Origin: an uncultured Carboxylicivirga sp.
Lineage (GTDB): Bacteria > Bacteroidota > Bacteroidia > Bacteroidales > Marinilabiliaceae
Assembly (NCBI RefSeq): GCF_963668385.1
Contig: NZ_OY764327.1
Coordinates: 6,022,724-6,086,723, forward strand
Direction: 5' to 3'
DNA: 64,000 bases
Part shown: in pieces, positions 62,069-64,000 of the stretch
Numbering within the stretch: the first letter of the stretch is position 1
How the letters are laid out: every line of letters starts with the position of its first letter
The notes under the pieces: generated by a model
What the model saw: only the letters and a program-made list of their open reading frames with translations
What the model was told of the DNA's origin: nothing
The model's database searches: none
Made by a program: the position numbers and the translations under genes

Positions 62069-64000
62069 CTACTTTTCTAACCTAATTCGCGCATCTACAG
62101 CAGTTATCTTACTTCCCTCACCTAACAAAGGATTAATATCTAATTCTTTGATTTCTGGTGCAACGTGTAGGAGTTGCGATAATCGAACTATAATCTCTGC
62201 AAATAATTTCTCATCAACTCCTAATTTCCCCCGAACACCTTCGATTATCTTATAGCCTTTTAAATTTCTAATCATCGATAAAGCTTCATTGACAGATACT
62301 GGGGCCAAGGCAGTACTTACATCTTTAAGAACTTCGACAAAAATACCACCCAAACCACACATTAGCAGATGCCCAAAACCCGGTTCATAGCTTGCACCGA
62401 TAAATAATTCAACACCACTAATCATCGGTTGTATCATCACTGAAGTTGCGCCTTCAATTTTCATCATACGCTGAAACTCGATGGTTAACTGCTCATCTGA
62501 TTTTACATTTAATGCAACTCCTCCAACATCTGATTTATGTACAGGCCCAACAACCTTCATCACCAAAGGGTAACCAAGCTCATCAATTGAGTCTAATAAA
62601 TCATCAACCTTATTACTAACAACTTCTTTTACTCTTGGAATTCCTGCAACGTCAAATAATTGCTGCACTTGCTTAGGATAAATGTAGCCCGAATCACATG
62701 TTTCGATAACACTCCGAATCTGTTCTTTATCCACAAGTATTCTTTGTACAATATCTGTTTGTTTATTCTCCGATTGACGAACCTTAGTTAAAGCCTTGCC
62801 AAAATTCACCTCATCGGTAAATCCAAAATTTCCTTTATCTAAAAACTCATCAATGGCATCTTTGGCATTTACAACCGATGGCAGAACCGGGTAAATTGGC
62901 TTTTTACACTTATTCAGCTTATCATTCAAAACATTATACACCTCGTTAATTGGAAACAGTCCCGGACTTCCAAAAATAACGACCATACCATCAATATGAT
63001 CAAAATCATTTTCACATGCATCTATGATTTGACCCAATTGCTCAGCCGTTCCCGTTGCTAAAAAATCAATTGGATTCGCGACACTCGATCCTGCATATAA
63101 TTTTTGTAGTAATTCTGCAGCTTTTTCTCCTTTAATCGGAGGTACTGATAATCCACCCTCCGATAGAATATCAGTTAACATTACAGCTGGTCCTCCGGCA
63201 TGTGTTATCACTGCAATATTTTTCCCTTTCAACTCTTTCGCCATAAAAACAGCAGCAACATCAGCCAACTCATCACGTCCATAACAACGAACAATTCCTG
63301 CCTTACGAAATAATGCATCAACAGCCACATCGCTACTTACCAATGCTCCGGTATGACTTGATGCAGCCCTACTACCTGCCTCTGAAATACCCGCTTTTAT
63401 TGCGGCAATTCTGCAACCTTTTTGAATAAGCGAAAAGGCATGTTTCAATAGTTTTTGTGGATTACTAATACTTTCAAGATACAACAGCTTGATTCGAGAA
63501 CTAGTATCAGGATCAAAAGTAACATCTAAATACTCCAAAACTTCTTCAACACCCACCTGAGCGCTATTTCCAACCGAAAAAACACTATTAAATTTCAAAC
63601 CTCTTGACATGCCTGCTTCCATAATAAAAACCGCAGTTGCACCCGAGCCCGAAATAAAATCGGCACCATCTTTTTCCAATGGTGGTATGGGAGTTGTAAA
63701 AACACTGTTATGATGAGTTGTTAAAACCCCTATGCAATTAGGACCAATCAATGATCCTCCAACTTCATTTACAACATCTACAATTTGCTTTTCCATTGCA
63801 GCCCCGGCCTCGTTTTCTTCTCCAAAACCAGCTGAAATAATAATAAAGGCTTTTGTACCTTTTTGTCTAGCCAAAACTTCAACGGTTTGAGGACAAAATT
63901 TAGCAGCTACAGCAATTACAGCCAAATCAATACCTTCCGGCAAATCGGCAACATTTGCATAAGCCTTAATTCCCTGAACAGATGTACTTTTTATGTTGGT
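62069..64000 (-). CDS. Acyl-CoA synthetase (NDP-forming) alpha-beta fusion, 5' end cut by the window
   Basis: The frame is open to base 64000; at least 643 residues are present and the start lies outside. Visible parts are the second half of the CoA-binding domain, the succinyl-CoA ligase-like domain with the phospho-histidine motif ASSHTGALVSSD, and a C-terminal ATP-grasp domain (about the last 220 residues, with YPLVMKVVGPVHKSDVGGV). It would convert acyl-CoA, ADP and phosphate to acid, CoA and ATP. The neighbours supply such acyl-CoA from 2-oxoacids. Confidence 0.9.
   Translation of the reverse strand, partial: TNIKSTSVQGIKAYANVADLPEGIDLAVIAVAAKFCPQTVEVLARQKGTKAFIIISAGFGEENEAGAAMEKQIVDVVNEVGGSLIGPNCIGVLTTHHNSVFTTPIPPLEKDGADFISGSGATAVFIMEAGMSRGLKFNSVFSVGNSAQVGVEEVLEYLDVTFDPDTSSRIKLLYLESISNPQKLLKHAFSLIQKGCRIAAIKAGISEAGSRAASSHTGALVSSDVAVDALFRKAGIVRCYGRDELADVAAVFMAKELKGKNIAVITHAGGPAVMLTDILSEGGLSVPPIKGEKAAELLQKLYAGSSVANPIDFLATGTAEQLGQIIDACENDFDHIDGMVVIFGSPGLFPINEVYNVLNDKLNKCKKPIYPVLPSVVNAKDAIDEFLDKGNFGFTDEVNFGKALTKVRQSENKQTDIVQRILVDKEQIRSVIETCDSGYIYPKQVQQLFDVAGIPRVKEVVSNKVDDLLDSIDELGYPLVMKVVGPVHKSDVGGVALNVKSDEQLTIEFQRMMKIEGATSVMIQPMISGVELFIGASYEPGFGHLLMCGLGGIFVEVLKDVSTALAPVSVNEALSMIRNLKGYKIIEGVRGKLGVDEKLFAEIIVRLSQLLHVAPEIKELDINPLLGEGSKITAVDARIRLEK

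Overview
The window looks like chromosome from a facultatively or strictly fermentative member of the Bacteroidota, most likely a marine Marinilabiliales-type lineage (inference). The evidence is low-GC sequence, promoters of the Bacteroidota form TTTG-N19-TAnnTTTG, a TonB-dependent receptor with an N-terminal carboxypeptidase-regulatory-like domain, families largely confined to this phylum (DUF4199, DUF3078, DUF2490, DUF5689), and the carboxy(nor)spermidine route to polyamines. Oxygen-dependent HemF beside tryptophanase and a 2-oxoacid:ferredoxin oxidoreductase points to tolerance of both oxic and anoxic conditions. No phage, insertion sequence or CRISPR array was seen.

Layout. 1-5 kb: sulfur amino acid genes (cysK with an Rrf2 regulator that may control it, and an O-acetylhomoserine-sulfhydrylase-like enzyme overlapping an outer-membrane barrel gene), then a lipoprotein cytochrome c. 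5-9.4 kb: a pRiA4b-ORF3-like gene, miaA (apparently frameshifted), a Nudix hydrolase, and a three-gene minus-strand operon (DUF4199, polyprenyl-type glycosyltransferase, methyltransferase). 9.5-10.6 kb: SRP RNA followed after 5 nt by eight tRNA genes, a tandemly amplified Tyr-Thr-Gly unit. 10.7-21.8 kb: S1/P1 nuclease, a YrdC/Sua5 protein, trkA with two trkH paralogues, comEC behind an MFS gene, and a DUF3078 protein. 22-29.4 kb: tryptophanase with a candidate leader peptide, MATE pump, CarH-like B12 photoreceptor regulator, yicC-gmk-nadD, and a secreted EEP nuclease/phosphatase.

29.6-35.5 kb: a TonB receptor plus two DUF5689 lipoproteins, divergent from the EEP gene, possibly a nucleic-acid or phosphodiester scavenging locus. 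35.6-40.5 kb: carboxynorspermidine dehydrogenase, asparagine synthetase and carboxynorspermidine decarboxylase. 41.8-47.9 kb: a TolC-MFP-RND efflux operon ending in a small PII-like gene. 48-57 kb: hemF, then a poorly understood group: a Cthe_2159-type beta-helix lipoprotein, a LytS/LytTR two-component pair, a VTC-type polyphosphate polymerase, a DUF4956 membrane protein, a DUF2490 outer-membrane protein, and a secreted protein with a long R/Q/S/T/N-rich tail.

57-64 kb: a minus-strand set for reductive amino acid catabolism: acyl-CoA synthetase (ADP-forming type, cut by the window end), flavodoxin, aminotransferase, ferredoxin and the three other subunits of a 2-oxoacid:ferredoxin oxidoreductase. 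Together they could convert amino acids to 2-oxoacids, then acyl-CoA plus reduced carrier, then acid plus ATP.

Two genes (miaA near 6391; the oxidoreductase gamma subunit at a six-base homopolymer, 57133-57138) appear to carry single-base frameshifts. These are either real lesions or consensus errors.
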